A DNA stretch of 64,000 bases from Plazaster borealis (taxonomy: Eukaryota > Echinodermata > Asteroidea > Forcipulatida > Labidiasteridae): NCBI GenBank assembly GCA_021014325.1, contig JAJGQC010000611.1, forward strand, positions 1 to 64,000, read 5' to 3'. Position 1 is the stretch's first letter. Each line of letters opens with the position of its first letter. Below, in pieces: positions 34,190-46,800 of this stretch. The notes below the pieces were generated by a model, which had not been told where the DNA came from, did not search any database, and saw nothing but the letters and a program-made list of their open reading frames with translations. The translations under genes and the position numbers were made by a program.

Positions 34190-34560
34190 GCATCGTACAC
34201 GTTTGGTAATGACTCAAAACAAGTTTTAGCATAAAAACTTACTTGGTAACGAGCAAAAGAGAGCTGTTGATAGTATAAAACATTGTGAGAAACGACTCCC
34301 TCTGAAGTAGGCCTAACGTAGTTTTTGAGAAAGAGGTAATTTCTCACTAAAATAATAAAAACTTCTTGCAAGAAGTTTTTATTCCTAACTGAAAGCACAC
34401 AAATTTGTACAACAAGGGTGTATTTTCTTTCATCATTTTCTTGCAACTTCGATGACCAATTGAGCCCAAATTTTCACAGGCTTGTTATTTTATGCATATG
34501 ATGGGATATATGAACACTGCATGGTCTTTGACAATTACCAAACGTGTACGATGCCTTTAA
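34190..34560 (-). mobile_element. TTAA-type MITE, full-length copy
   Basis: Begins GCATCGTACACGTTTGGTAA and ends CCAAACGTGTACGATGCCTTTAA. It carries the same 30-bp central palindrome as the copies at 2593 and 44567. It is inserted next to, or into, a GGGCCC-family element. Confidence 0.75.
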
Positions 34561-35539
34561 ACGTTGGGAACTACGTCTTTAATAAACTTGCTCTATTCCC
34601 CCGGCTTTGCTGGTTTATAAATTACTTATTTTAGTCAATAATTTTAAGCATAAGGAACATGTGTGGAGACTTTGAAAATTCTACTGACAACAGTTCACTG
34701 AGTGTGGCGCTGAAGCCTGGGTCACTTTGCCCAAATTAATTTCGGACATTGCCCAAAATCCGAATTATGCATTTTTAGCGTTAGATTTTTCCGATTTTTT
34801 TTCGTACGAAATGGATTTAGGTTTTGTCATCATCGCCGATTCTCATGCCTGGTTTTATAGTCCAAATTTTTGGTATACAAGTGTCGCACAGAGGCAAACA
34901 AGGGAACAAATGTGGAGAGGGGGACAAATTCCCTGGCGGACAGAAAACCCTGGGCGGGGACACATTTCCCTAGGTGATACTGTCCCCGGACCGCTGTGCT
35001 AGCACTGAAGGGGGCCCGAAAGTCGCCAGCCGCGTATAGACCTTTCTTTTGTTGATAAACAAACCGCGCTGGTTGGCATGGACGGCCGAATGTTAGCAAA
35101 ACATTCAATCGTGTTAACAAATGTTGTGTCCAAATTCAACATTTCTGTAAACTTTCAATCAACCAAAAATACATACCATGATTGGTTGCTTTATTTCCAA
35201 CAAATTCAACACTATTTTTGAATATTTGTGTAACATTATTACAAACTGTGGCTATCTGCTTATGCTTTGCATTTATGGCTTTCCATAGTTTTCCAACCTC
35301 GGTTGGCAAAAACTTGGGCTGTGACGTATCAAAAGAAAGGTCTAATAGTTGGCAGCCGCGAAGTCAGGAAAATAAGGAAATTAGAACACATGCAGTACAG
35401 GGAGGTGAAATTTCTGTCTTGCCCCTTCTGTCTAATTTGAACGAATTATTTTAAAATCTTTCTTTTTCACTACAATTTGTTCATAATTCTTAAAAGAAAT
35501 ATCACCGACCATACTTTCCTGTAGAATCAGATTATTTGG
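34561..35539. other. Unassigned region
   Basis: No recognised gene. At 34910-34995 short words such as GGGACAAATTCCCT and GGGGACACATTTCCCTAGG repeat in a loosely palindromic manner. Confidence 0.3.
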
Positions 35540-36640
35540 TTGCCTAATTAGTGACTAATTATCCACCACAATTAAGACCTAATCATTCAGAACATAATAC
35601 ACAGCTGTTGAAAAACTTGCACTTACTCCAAATGAAATGAAAATGTACCCTTCATGTTGCACAAAATATGAAATTTTATTCCATAATCTGGTTAATCATA
35701 CCACTGGGGACACTTAATTTTGGAGGTGGCTAATTCGTATTACTAATTATTACCTAATTAGCCGCTAGAAAACGCGCCATTTTCTATCATACGTAAGCGA
35801 TATATCACTTGTACACATAGGCCTATACTTACTATTATGATTGCACTCGCCGTGAAGTAAATGTACCCTTCATAATGAATAAAAATATTACATTTTATTC
35901 CATGATCTGACAGACCACTCCACTGGGCACACTTAATTTTGGAGGTGGATTAATCGGCTCACTAATTAATACCTAATTAGCCGCTAGAATACACGCCATT
36001 TTCTATCATGCGAATGGTACACAAAATACTTACTGTTATGACTGCACTCACCGTAAAGTAAATGTACCTTTCATGTTGCAGAAAAGATGAAATTTTATTT
36101 AATGATCTGACAGACCACTCCACTGGGCACACTTAATTTTGGTGGTGGTTTTATCGGCTCACTAATTAATACCTAATTAGCCGCTAGAATACACGCCATT
36201 TTCTATCATACGTAAGCTATATATCACTTGTACACATACTTACTATTATGACTGCACTCGCCGTAAAGTAAATGCACCCTTCATGCTGCAGAAAAGATGA
36301 AATTTTATTCCATAATCTAACAGACCACAACACTGGGCACACTTAATTTTGAGGTGGTTAATTCGGCTAACTAACTAATACCTACTTATCCGCCTAGAAT
36401 ACGCGTCATTTTCTACCATGCGTTAGGTTATAGCACTGTACATAAATACTTACTTTTATGACTGCGTAAAGTAAATGTATCCTTCATGTTGCAGACAAAA
36501 TGAAATTTTATTCCATAATCTAACAGACCACAACACTGGGCACACCTAATTTTGGAGGTGGTTTAATCGGCTCACTAGTTAATACCTAATTAGCCGCTAG
36601 AATACGCGCCATTTTCTATCATACGTAAGCGATATATCAC
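35540..36640 (+). repeat. Satellite-like tandem repeat, about 210 bp, 5 units
   Basis: GCCGCTAGAA or its variant recurs at about 35761, 35982, 36180, 36391 and 36593. Each unit also has CGCCATTTTCTATCAT, ATATCACTTGTACACA, GTAAAGTAAATGTACC, GAAATTTTATTCCAT and CACTGGGCACACTTAATTTT. Units diverge by point changes and small indels. Confidence 0.8.
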
Positions 36641-37877
36641 TTGTACACACTTACTATACTAGTGGTACATGTACTTTGTGCACCACGTTTATCAGTCGTC
36701 TTGGGATTTATTATGATTTTTGGATTTTTTCTTGTTGTTCTACCATATTTTAGGTTTATTTCTTTGTGTTTTTTGGGGGTCGATCTTTGGATGTCGAAGG
36801 AACGTAGATTGGACCATAAGCATTGGACTGACGCGTGTATTATGGCGGTTGTTTATACTCGCCTTTGAGTTGAATGGATATGTAGACTGGATCCTCATGC
36901 CTCGCCATAGTAATAACATTTACATAAACAGAGCACTAGTCTACTTGCAACAACAGAGCGCAGCAAATTGACACTTCCAACGGCTGGTAAAGCGTATACG
37001 CTGACCTTTGACCGCTTTTGTTTTTTCCGATCATTTCTCGTTAATTACGTGACATTTATGTAAAAACAAAAATCAAAAACATCTAAAAATAATTGTCCAT
37101 AATTCTACGTCACTAAATTACGTAAACAGTAAACCGGTGTGCCCCTTTAAGAATAAAAGTGGATATTATTTTAGCTCTACTTGGGCGTTTAATTTACTGC
37201 AAGGACGGTTTTGCACGATTGGGTTATGCAAATGTGTCCGGGCGGACACAATTGCATTATGCAACAGCGTCCGGGCGGACACGATTGCATATGCAAAACC
37301 GTCCGGCGGACATTTACATGCAATAATGTCCGCCGGATAATATTGCATAGAGGACATAATTGCATGCGACACCGGCCATAAAAATGGCTGATTATCATGT
37401 TGGTATTGATTACAGCATGGCTTCACATTCTACATCTCAATCATTGCCAAAGACCAAGCCAGTATCCTCACTTGGTGTATCCCAACATATGCATGATAAA
37501 ATAACAAACTTGTGAAAATTAATTTGGGCTAAAATGGTCATCGAAAATGCAAGAAAATATAGGGGAAAACGCCTTTGTTGCATAGAAATTAATGAAATTA
37601 GAATTAATTATATGCCGTGCTTTCTTAGATTCAAGTTGGGTTAAACTCGTCAAAAAACAATACTCTTATATAGTACTGGAATAAATTGACTTATCTACTT
37701 ACCTCTTTCTATAAAACGAACACTTTTGTTTGGCCTATATTTCCCGCAACACAACCACAGAGAAACAGACGACATTCACTTTTGGAAATTAATTTGTTGA
37801 CATTGTCAGATGTTTACAGATTGAGGGCGCCCTCCAGCTTGGCGCTGGTTGAATTTTAAACCAGCAGCTGGGCGCAA
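36641..37877. other. Unassigned region with a palindrome cluster
   Basis: The cluster at 37218-37350 is listed separately. 37459-37575 holds a piece of the TTAA-type MITE (CACTTGGTGTATCCCAACAT). No gene was recognised. Confidence 0.4.
37218..37350. repeat. Array of short palindromes GTCCGnnCGGAC with ATGCAA/TTGCAT words
   Basis: GTCCGGGCGGAC occurs twice (37237, 37270), then come GTCCGGCGGAC and GTCCGCCGGA. The cores are separated by TTGCAT/ATGCAA words, including the octamer ATGCAAAT at 37226. The arrangement is partly mirror-symmetric. Confidence 0.6.
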
Positions 37878-38020
37878 TAGGCTGTGCAAGTCTCGTGCGT
37901 ATTCGAACATTGGGACCCGTTAAAGCGCGTGAGTTTGTTTCCTTCACGCGTTAAAGCATCGTACGTGGGACCAAACTGGTCCCAAAAATGTTCGAATACG
38001 CGCGAGACTTGCACGGTCTA
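37878..38020. mobile_element. 143-bp inverted-repeat element
   Basis: Left arm TAGGCTGTGCAAGTCTCGTG, right arm CGCGAGACTTGCACGGTCTA. The arms extend inward through CGTATTCGAACATT and GGGACC for about 45 bp each. Solo arms occur at 2335 and 17677. Confidence 0.75.
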
Positions 38021-38032
38021 TACAGGAGAGAT

Positions 38033-39080
38033 GGGCCCATTTTCATGAAACATGTAAGCACAAAAAACTTGATAAGCACAGACAACTCTTGCTTAGGAAA
38101 AATAGGTTACCAGCCAAAATACCATACAGTTACCATTGATGCGACTGGTACCCCACTCATTTCTTGCTTAGCAAAAAATTTGCTGAGCAGATTGTTCTCC
38201 TAGACAGCTTTATGAAATTGGGCCCTGCTTATAAGTAGAAAACGTTGCTGAACAGTTTTCTGCTCAGCGTAATTGTGCAGGATACCACTCGCAAATGGTA
38301 CTTGGGAAATGGTACTGAGCTGCTGGGCCCAATTTCATAGAGCTGCTAAGCAGAAAACATTGCTTAACAAATTCTGCATAGCATTAATGAAAGGGATACC
38401 ATTCACAAAATGTGACATGGTATTTTGTCTGGTAACCTTATTCTGGTAAGCATAGTTTTTAATAATAATAATAATAATAATAAACCGTTCTTTTAAAGCG
38501 CATTACACACGGAGTCCCAATGCGCTGTACATAGTCAGAAAAGAAAAAACAGACAAAACTATTTGGAGTTTAACAAGTGAGTTTTGAGAAGGCGTTTGAC
38601 TGAATGTGCTTAAGCAGCTCCACATACACCTGTTCACCGGTGAAATATTGCATCTTACAAATGTTGTGCTTTGCATAAATTAGCAGGATAGCAGTTTGTT
38701 GTGCTTAGCTATATTTTGTGTTAAAGCAGCTCTATCAATAAGCCTGTAAGCACAACAACTTGCTATCATAGAAAACTATTGCTAAGCAAAAAAAAGGTTA
38801 CCAGCCAAACGACCAAACAGTTATCATTGCTGTGACTGGTACCCCATTTATATCTTTTGATAAGAAACAAAATTCTGCTTAACAGTTTTCTGGACCGATT
38901 TCATAAAGCCAGTCAGCACAAAACTTGCTTAGCACGGAAAAATCATGATTAGCAGAAATAGGTTACCAGCAAAAACCAAAATGCAATAAAGATAGCATTG
39001 TTGCAACTGGTACCCACTCTTTTTGCTAAGCGTAAAACAACTGCTAACAGTTTTTTTCTGCTCAACAGCTGAAAATGGGC
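38033..39080. repeat. Cluster of GGGCCC-family elements
   Basis: At least four head-to-tail or overlapping copies: 38033-38225 (complete), 38221-38332, 38327-38458 and about 38690-39075. Words include GGGCCCAATTTCATAGAGCT, GGTTACCAGCCAAA and CTGGTACCCC. An (AAT)n run at 38459-38483 followed by AAAGCGCATTACACACGGAG marks another dispersed repeat nested between them. Confidence 0.65.
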
Positions 39081-41571
39081 CCTGGGGTCGAATTCACAAA
39101 AGCACTAAGATTCATCTTAGTAGTCAGTTTTTGCTCAGTGATTTGTATTGTGACATCACACGCTGATTAGCAGTTAAGATTGATTCGCGCTTATGAATAA
39201 TCTTAGCTCTCTCTGAAGTGGAGCCCTGCTCTCTTGTCTTTAGGAAAAGGAAAAGGAGAGGCCGTGCTGTGTGCAGCGAAAACATCAATCGCAAAGTGGT
39301 AGTTATTAAGGATGCTAGGTCATTTTTTTTGCCTTTTTAACCAGAAGGTTCAGATTTAAATTTTAAATACTGATAGCTATTTTTATAGATTCTAGAATGT
39401 TAGTTTCCATTGCACAAAAACCGCCAATGATAAGTGGTAGTTTATTTCAAACTAAAAATGAATTGTTGGGATCTGACATAATATCACCTCCATTAGCCAT
39501 GTACAAACATAATATTATTTGCAAGTTTCATAATACATGTGTTATGTGCAGTTGTTCAGAGAAAAAATATATAATGAAGTCCTTTTAGAGAAAATTGGGC
39601 AATGCAACTTTAAGCTGTAGAATACATTTTAGAAATTACAATTACAAATATTAGAAACAATAACTGCAGTCAAGGCATACACAGTTTCAAAGCTGACTTT
39701 CTAAACTTTATTTTGGTCAATAGTCACAACTTAAACTTACATTCATAAAAGCCATTTGAAGGTCAAATGGCGTGTTGTAAACAATGCAAACTATGCATAG
39801 AGCCTGTTTAATTCCTTCTATATAGGACTCCAGAGAAGGAATTAAAATCAGCGCTATTTATAATCATAAGTTGAGTAAATACAAAAGTATAACCATTTGC
39901 CCCGATGAGTTTTTCGGAAATTTTAGTGGAAACTCCCCTTGATTTTTATGCACCAATTTTCACTGGGAATTTGTAAAGGGAACTTAAAGGAATTCGATTT
40001 GAAAAATGTATATTAAATATACAAAAAATAAAACTTTAAATATTAAATATTCTGAAACTTCAGACAAACCATTTGCGAGTGGCAGTGATGATTACATTGG
40101 TTTTTCTTCTGTAATACGTCACTTTGTAATTTCAGTTTAAAACACATGAAGGCAACTTACTATGTTTTTGACTAGTGTTGCTTTTGCAATTGTATACATC
40201 CAATGAACATATTTTCAGCGTTTTCACAGAGTTTGGTATGGCAAAAATCATGTTTTCTACATAATGTTTCATTTTTTGCCTTAAAACCCAGTTTGAAATC
40301 ATCCCGAGTTGCTGTTAGATTAATATTATGCATAATTTCTGAAATACACTAATTGCATTTTGTGTCTTCATTAAGAGTCTGGCATACCCCAACTTGTCCA
40401 AACTATTCATTCATAATGGAGGAGCGTATAGGTCAACTAATACCTTCAGTCAAGTTTTCACAAAAAGTTGGGCATGTCAGCAGGAGTGTATTCATGTGTT
40501 ATGCCCAACGTTCAATCTTTTATAAACAAATATGTGTACATCAACATATTTCAACATGTTTTGGAGCATTATTCGAAGAGACAGGTATATTTGACTGATT
40601 ATTGTGTTGATTTACCAACATTTTGCTAAAAATAATTTCATTGTTGGTAAGGTTTTTAGAGAATCTGATGAGTGCACTTGACCTGCACAACAAAGTATTG
40701 ATACTGCAGAGTTTTCAGTTTCAATTTATGCAACTCTGAGGATCTCAAATTGTTGCTTTAACACATTTTGATGTGCCAGTCTAGCTTCAGTGACCAAAGT
40801 ACGTTTTTGTTAAGTCGCGATGAAAATTTCTTGAAGCAAATTGCACATAAAAACCACTTGTTTACATTCAAACTTTTTTTAACAGTACACTTTTTGCTTT
40901 ACATGAATTACCTATAAAAATCATTCATAAAACATATTTTCTTTATACATTTTCAGTAAAAACTTTGCCTTTTTTAAACACTTTTTCGGTCTGTTTTTAT
41001 CTCAAAACAAAAATGTTTACATCCCTAAATTTGATATTTTTAATTCTGCATTTTACATGGATAAATAACTTTCAGAGTAAACTAAGATACTCCTTCATGA
41101 ATTTTAAGAATGATTTCAGCTATTACAAAATTTACCAATGACATAAAATGATAGTTTACACCAATCTTACAACACTCCTTGATATCAGAAACAAAGAAAA
41201 TGCAAAATACTCTGTTATCACAATTAAGGCACTCTGTAAACATTTAATTGCATGTCAAGCTAGCCTTAACACAAGTGTCATGTGTCCATTCTAGATTGAG
41301 GAATGTGATGTTTGTGATTTTAAAAATTTATAAAACTGCGTTTGATAGGAGTCAAGCTAACCTGGTCAACAGCAGTAACTGCATTCCCATTAGAGCATTG
41401 CTAAATGCAACACAAATTGTAAAAGTTGCTTCTCAAAATTCCTCATTTGCGATTCAATAGTAACAGCGGTCAATGTGCACAAAAACATGTTTGCTTTACT
41501 ACTTTTAATTGTTCTGTAGGCAATTTGCTTGACAAGAGTCCCTGATCAGGCTAGCTTTATTGTCAGGTGGT
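39081..41571. other. Unassigned AT-rich region
   Basis: No gene, RNA or element with clear ends was seen. The frames at 39397-39588, 40353-40598 and 41248-41460 are not supported by domain or splice evidence. Confidence 0.35.
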
Positions 41572-41878
41572 TAACCCTTAAGAGACCATAGCGGCCGCAA
41601 GCGGCTTGTACTGAAATGCCCATTAGCAGTCGCGAACGGCCGCTAGATTTGCCTAAATTCCAGCTCAAACAAGAGGGTCAAAGATAAGGTATCAGACCTA
41701 TTGAAATTGTCCAATGTTTCCCATGGTAACATAGAATGCACAATTCTACAACAAAACCCTGTATTTCTGTTTCTTAATAATTTTCATGACATTTTTGACA
41801 GAGTAAAACAATCTACAAGATTAGCAATGTCCAGGTTTATGGTGATTATACAGAAAGGAACGGTCTGTTAAGGGTTAA
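41572..41878. mobile_element. 307-bp inverted-repeat element with TTAA borders
   Basis: Left TTAACCCTTAAGAGACC, right GGTCTGTTAAGGGTTAA, inverse with one change. TTAA at each border suggests a TTAA target duplication. The interior has GCGGCCGCAAGCGG and GAACGGCCGCTAG. No coding potential. Confidence 0.7.
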
Positions 41879-43439
41879 GATTGTAGCAAGTCTTGGGTTC
41901 AATACCCTATATCTCTTCTTTTGGATTCTACACACAGGATGAAGTCACGTATGCCACAGTTTGTTTTATATAAATGTAATAGCAAATAAATAGCATGTCA
42001 TTTGGATTCTACCCACAATGCTTGTTAACACTTTAGGACCAGGAGGTTCCCCCAATAGTTTCTCACATAAAACTGTTTTGTTTTTTGTGACTTTTCTTTA
42101 ATATTATCTTGGGTCATAACTAGAATAAACAAACCCTACTGTTACCATGGCACCTGTTTATATTTTACCTTTGTATTTTTCTAAAACTGGTTTCTGAATA
42201 CTAAATGAAAGAAGTGAATTCATTTTGAAAACCTTCTAAATTGATGCAAAGAAAACCCATTTTTACTCATTCCCATCTTTGGTCCCAAAATTTATCAGTT
42301 TTTTCTTTACCAGACTGCCAAGCTTTAGTAACAGTAATGAAATTTGCAAAATGCACATGACGCCCAAGTGATGATGATGAATTCTAGATTTTGAAACAGT
42401 CCACAAGTACATTACATTAACGACATTCATATTCGCCCCCTAAAAAAATAATTCCTGGTTCGGGCCTGTTTACAGTAAGTTGTGAGAACTAATCATAATA
42501 CACATAGGGTGTGAACATATTTTACTTGTGTGTCAAGCCCAAGATCCATCAGGGATGACAACAAGTAAAAGTGATGACAACAGACAAAAGTGAATATGAA
42601 TGTGTGATAATGAAAGTGAATTAATTGTTGCTGAACTTAACCAAGAAAACATGGAAACCATCCTGCTAAAGATTCGGAATCTTTATAACCAGGACCCAAT
42701 TTCATAGAGCTCCTTAAGCAGAAAATATTGCTTGTCAGTTCTCCTGCTAAGCAAAAATGAGCAGGATACCAGTCACAGATTGTACATGTCAAATGGTATT
42801 TTGGCTGGTAAGCTCATTCTAATAAGCGTAATGCTTAGCTACTTTTTTTGAACAGCTCTATGAAACTGGGCCCAGCTCCTAGTAATACTTTACTATAATT
42901 ATCAGCAATAGCTACATCACATATCATAACAGTATTGAACCATTTATCTTGCATGTAAAGTGAGCATCTAAGGCTTGTCAAACCAAGTACAAATTGCCCA
43001 TCATGGACTTGGATAAACATTATTACTTGATTCACTGTTTGGTTGAGTCTTGGTTTAGTGATTCCTTTGCTCAGAATTACAGTGCAAAGAGTGCTTTACT
43101 TTTACCATTGGGTAGACAAAACCAGAAAACACAATGTGATGGATAAAGTGCCAGATTGTTTTGCAAGTTTAGTTTATTGACCCCATTCACCTGACGTCAT
43201 CACCACAAGATTATCTTGGTTGGGCCATTTTGGGAGTCAGTTTCCCTCTGTGTTTTACTGTGCAATGCTCATTTTAGGCGTGTACACACTCACCATATCT
43301 CTACATGCTTTTAGACTCCCAAAATGGCAAACAATGGGCATCCAGTAGAAGTGTTGGAGGTCTGTTCAATAGAATGAAAGCCCAGATTTTCTTTGTTGTT
43401 CATACACTGAAATAATAGTTATTCATGAGTGACAGGTGA
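41879..43439. other. 3' flank of the FReD gene; short elements only
   Basis: 42692-42873 is a GGGCCC-family copy (GACCCAATTTCATAGAGCTC to GCTCTATGAAACTGGGCCC). 43223-43328 is a small inverted pair (GGCCATTTTGGGAGTC and GACTCCCAAAATGGC). No gene recognised. Confidence 0.5.
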
Positions 43440-43445
43440 TTTATT
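43440..43445 (-). terminator. Candidate polyadenylation signal AATAAA
   Basis: AATAAA on the minus strand, about 160 bp after the stop codon of the FReD/F5/8C gene. Position and hexamer fit a 3' end; use is inferred. Confidence 0.4.
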
Positions 43446-43605
43446 GGAGTTAAATGTGTGAACAGATCCAGCCTATCAGTTAACTGAATAAGGATACTCA
43501 ATTGGAGGAATAAGTTTTACAAACAAATAACCAAGTGTTCTTATGAATGTAATCTCAGTGTCAGGACATCAAGGTGTCAATGTATTTTTTCTCCAGAAAC
43601 CTTTT

Positions 43606-43889
43606 TTAGCCACGAGGTGGAGTTTGGCGGCGAATTTTGATTTCAGTCCTTGCAATACGAGAACCATTCCATTCACTAGCTCTAATGACTTGTTTGTATG
43701 GACCCGTAATATCACCAGGTTGGATATATTCAGCATTAAGGTTATTATCTACACCAGGTATACCAGAGCATCTATTAAACCACCAACCTCCTTCACTATT
43801 CAGACTTGGACAGTTTGTTTCGTCTCGTTTAAAATCTGTGTGATGGTCAATGCTGAAAGCTTGATTGTTGGCAGTCTCAAGAATACCAC
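43606..43889 (-). CDS. FReD exon 3 of 3 (C-terminal subdomain) and stop
   Basis: Acceptor TTTTTCAG|GT in phase 1; stop TAA at 43606-43608. It reads [44 protein letters not shown] and [17 protein letters not shown]. The NC...GGWWFNRC pair and final IKIR are FReD hallmarks. The calcium-site region reads SIDHHTDF, not DxDxD, so metal binding may be altered. Joined directly to exon 2 it gives [16 protein letters not shown], an ordinary FReD junction in frame. Confidence 0.88.
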
Positions 43890-46800
43890 CTGAAAAATAG
43901 TACAAAATACAAACCATGAATTCATTTTGACAATAAAACTTTGTTATCTTAAATCATACAAATCAATTGGAAACAAATTGTACACTGCGTTTAGAACTTG
44001 CATTCTACCTGAGTGCAGTCAGGTTGTATAGTTGGGGGATTTATATTTTCTCTCAGCATTTCAAGCCACATTCAGTAGATCAACAACTAAATGAACTCAA
44101 AAAAAGAGCTGCATTTTCAACCTGGAAATTCTTTTGTGCCTTTGAAGTATTCAAAATTTAGTGCAAAAATGTTGGATTTAAATAACACACTAATTTTGTC
44201 ACTGGATGTGCTAGTATTAGTGATGCAGGTGTTGCTCTTACAGCATCAAGGTATGGCACAATCAAACACTGTATAGAAACTTCTGTGCACATTTCTCATG
44301 CTCAAAGGATTTGTAATACCCACTGTTTGAGTGATGACATGAATATTTACATGGGACTGTAGTCATGATGATCATAATGACTGTCTCCCTGTGGCTCTAT
44401 ATGGAATTATGAACTCTAATCCAGTTACAGCATGCGTGCCTCACATCACACAGGGTGCCGTTATTACTAGTACTGGCCAGCACACGCACATGGGTTAGAG
44501 TTCATAATTCCATGTTACAGTCACAGGCCTGCTATGATCATGACGACAGTCCCTTTAAACAGTGCCTTAAAGGTATCATACAATTTGGTAATGATTCAAA
44601 AAAAATATTAGCATAAAAACTTACTTGGTAACAAGCAACGGAGAGCTGTTGATAGTATAAAACATTGTGAGAAACGACTCCCTCTGAAGTAACGTAGTTT
44701 TTGAGTAAGAGTAATTTCTCACTAAAATAATAAAAACTTCTTGCAAGAAGTTTTTATTCCTATCTGAAAGCACACAAATTTGTACAACAAGGGTGTTTTT
44801 TCTTTCATCATTTTCTTGCAACTTCGTTAAGCCCAAATTTTCACAAGCTTGTTATTTTATGCATATGTTGGGATACACCAAATGAGAACACTGGTCTTTG
44901 ACAATTACCAAACGTGTACGATGCCTTTAATAGTGAGATCAAAACACCAACAATTAGCAAAAACAAAACATGGGATAGAATTTAAACCTTCATTTTTAAC
45001 TAAATTGATGAACCTACTTCTGCATCCAATGAGTTCAATGCGCATCGCTGGATATCCCACATAGTTGATTGGTCTGATACGGATGAAGCGTGCTCTGATT
45101 GGCTGCTCAAATTTGTTAGTAACGGGTGTTGATTGGTTAGTGTTACCGCGGAATGTCTGTTAAAAACAAAAAAAACAATAAGCATGCATGTTTAGTAAAA
45201 CTTATCAAAGAGTAAAACAGGTTGTTAAAGACTGGTTAATAGAGTTTAGACAATTAAGTTATTTACACTCTGATGTAAGCTTTTGAAATCTAAGCTGAGA
45301 TGTTTCGTTGAAGATATTTTCTAATTCATGCAAAGTTGTCTAATTCAAGCAAAGTTTTCTAATGCATTTTTTTTTCAAATCCAAATGTTGATGTCATTTA
45401 TCTCAGTTTGGTTCAATGGTTTCAACTTCAAATAAAGTGCTTTTCTTAAGCAATTTTTGCAATGGGGTTCACAAATTAACCGGTGTTCTCTGTTTGCAAA
45501 GATTTTGAGGAATAATTTGTGTTCAAGAGTTGGAATTGAAAACAGCTGGCTTGTATTATTGTAATAAAGGAACCATTTACCTGAGGTTGTCCTGTAGATG
45601 CTCCATGGCCACTTACATTGTACCAGGTGTTGTTGTTGAGGCTGTATTCTACTTGGAATGCTGTGACACGCCAAGTGTTGTTATCTATCCCTTGAATTAT
45701 GACCCCTTCAATAGGAGTCACCATCAGTAAATCTACCTTAAGCCATGGAGATTCTGTGTCATTCTGTGATGGACACCATCCACCAATGACATGATTCAAA
45801 CGTCCATTACTAGGCTGACATGGTTGGTCCTGGTTGGTACTAGAGGCTGTTATTCTGCTGTCAGGAATGGAATGATCTTCCATTCCAATTCTTGCCCATA
45901 GATCCAATGGACTGTAAATAAACATATGTATAGTTATGATTTTGATAACATTTTGTTAAGTTGTGCAAAAATGGCAGTACATTTGGCTTTTCTTCAAAAC
46001 AACACAACGCGCCAGCTGATGATGGCTCAAATTGTTTCCGGTTTTCTGAGTAATAGAAACCTTGTTTTTGTATTGGATCAACTGCTAAATTTTTGAATTC
46101 TGGACAATTTTATTTAATGGCTTTTACAATCTTAATAATGGATAGCAATTTCTTGATGTGTTTGGTTTTCCAATAACAATTAAATGAGTACTGTCTTAAA
46201 ATCTTTAATCCTCTTAAACTGCATAGAGTTACACAATGTTAAGAGTAAAAAGCACTATACAAAACGAAAAATGCACCCCTGTGCTGAATTCTGGTTTTCT
46301 TGTGTGTAATTGGGGTTCTTTGAAAGCATTTCTTGATTAGTCCATTGCTTCTATTCTGAATGATAATGCAAGTTAAACATGACTTGAAGAAACTCACCTT
46401 TACATCCCAGGAGTTCAACACATATCCATAGAGAGCCATCAGTCTGGTTTAGCATGATGCGGATATAACGAGCTGTGATTGGTGGATGGAACATGCTGGT
46501 AGCTTCAGAGTTTGATGTGGTGTTCTTTGTGATTATCTGTTGTGATACAAATGCAAAATTAATTTAATTTGCTGAAACATATGTACAGACTTACTGTAAC
46601 AGTGTGATCCCATCAGCACTGAAGACTAGCATTTCACTTGTATACAACATTTAACTTTAGACAAAGTAAACTCATCAATCAAGTTCCACCTCTTAATTTA
46701 TTGACAAATCACAACAGGTGAATGTATTCAAAGAATGCAGGTCTGACATTATAAAATCCCATTACAAAATGTATAGCTACAATGTAGCTGTAGCCATTGG

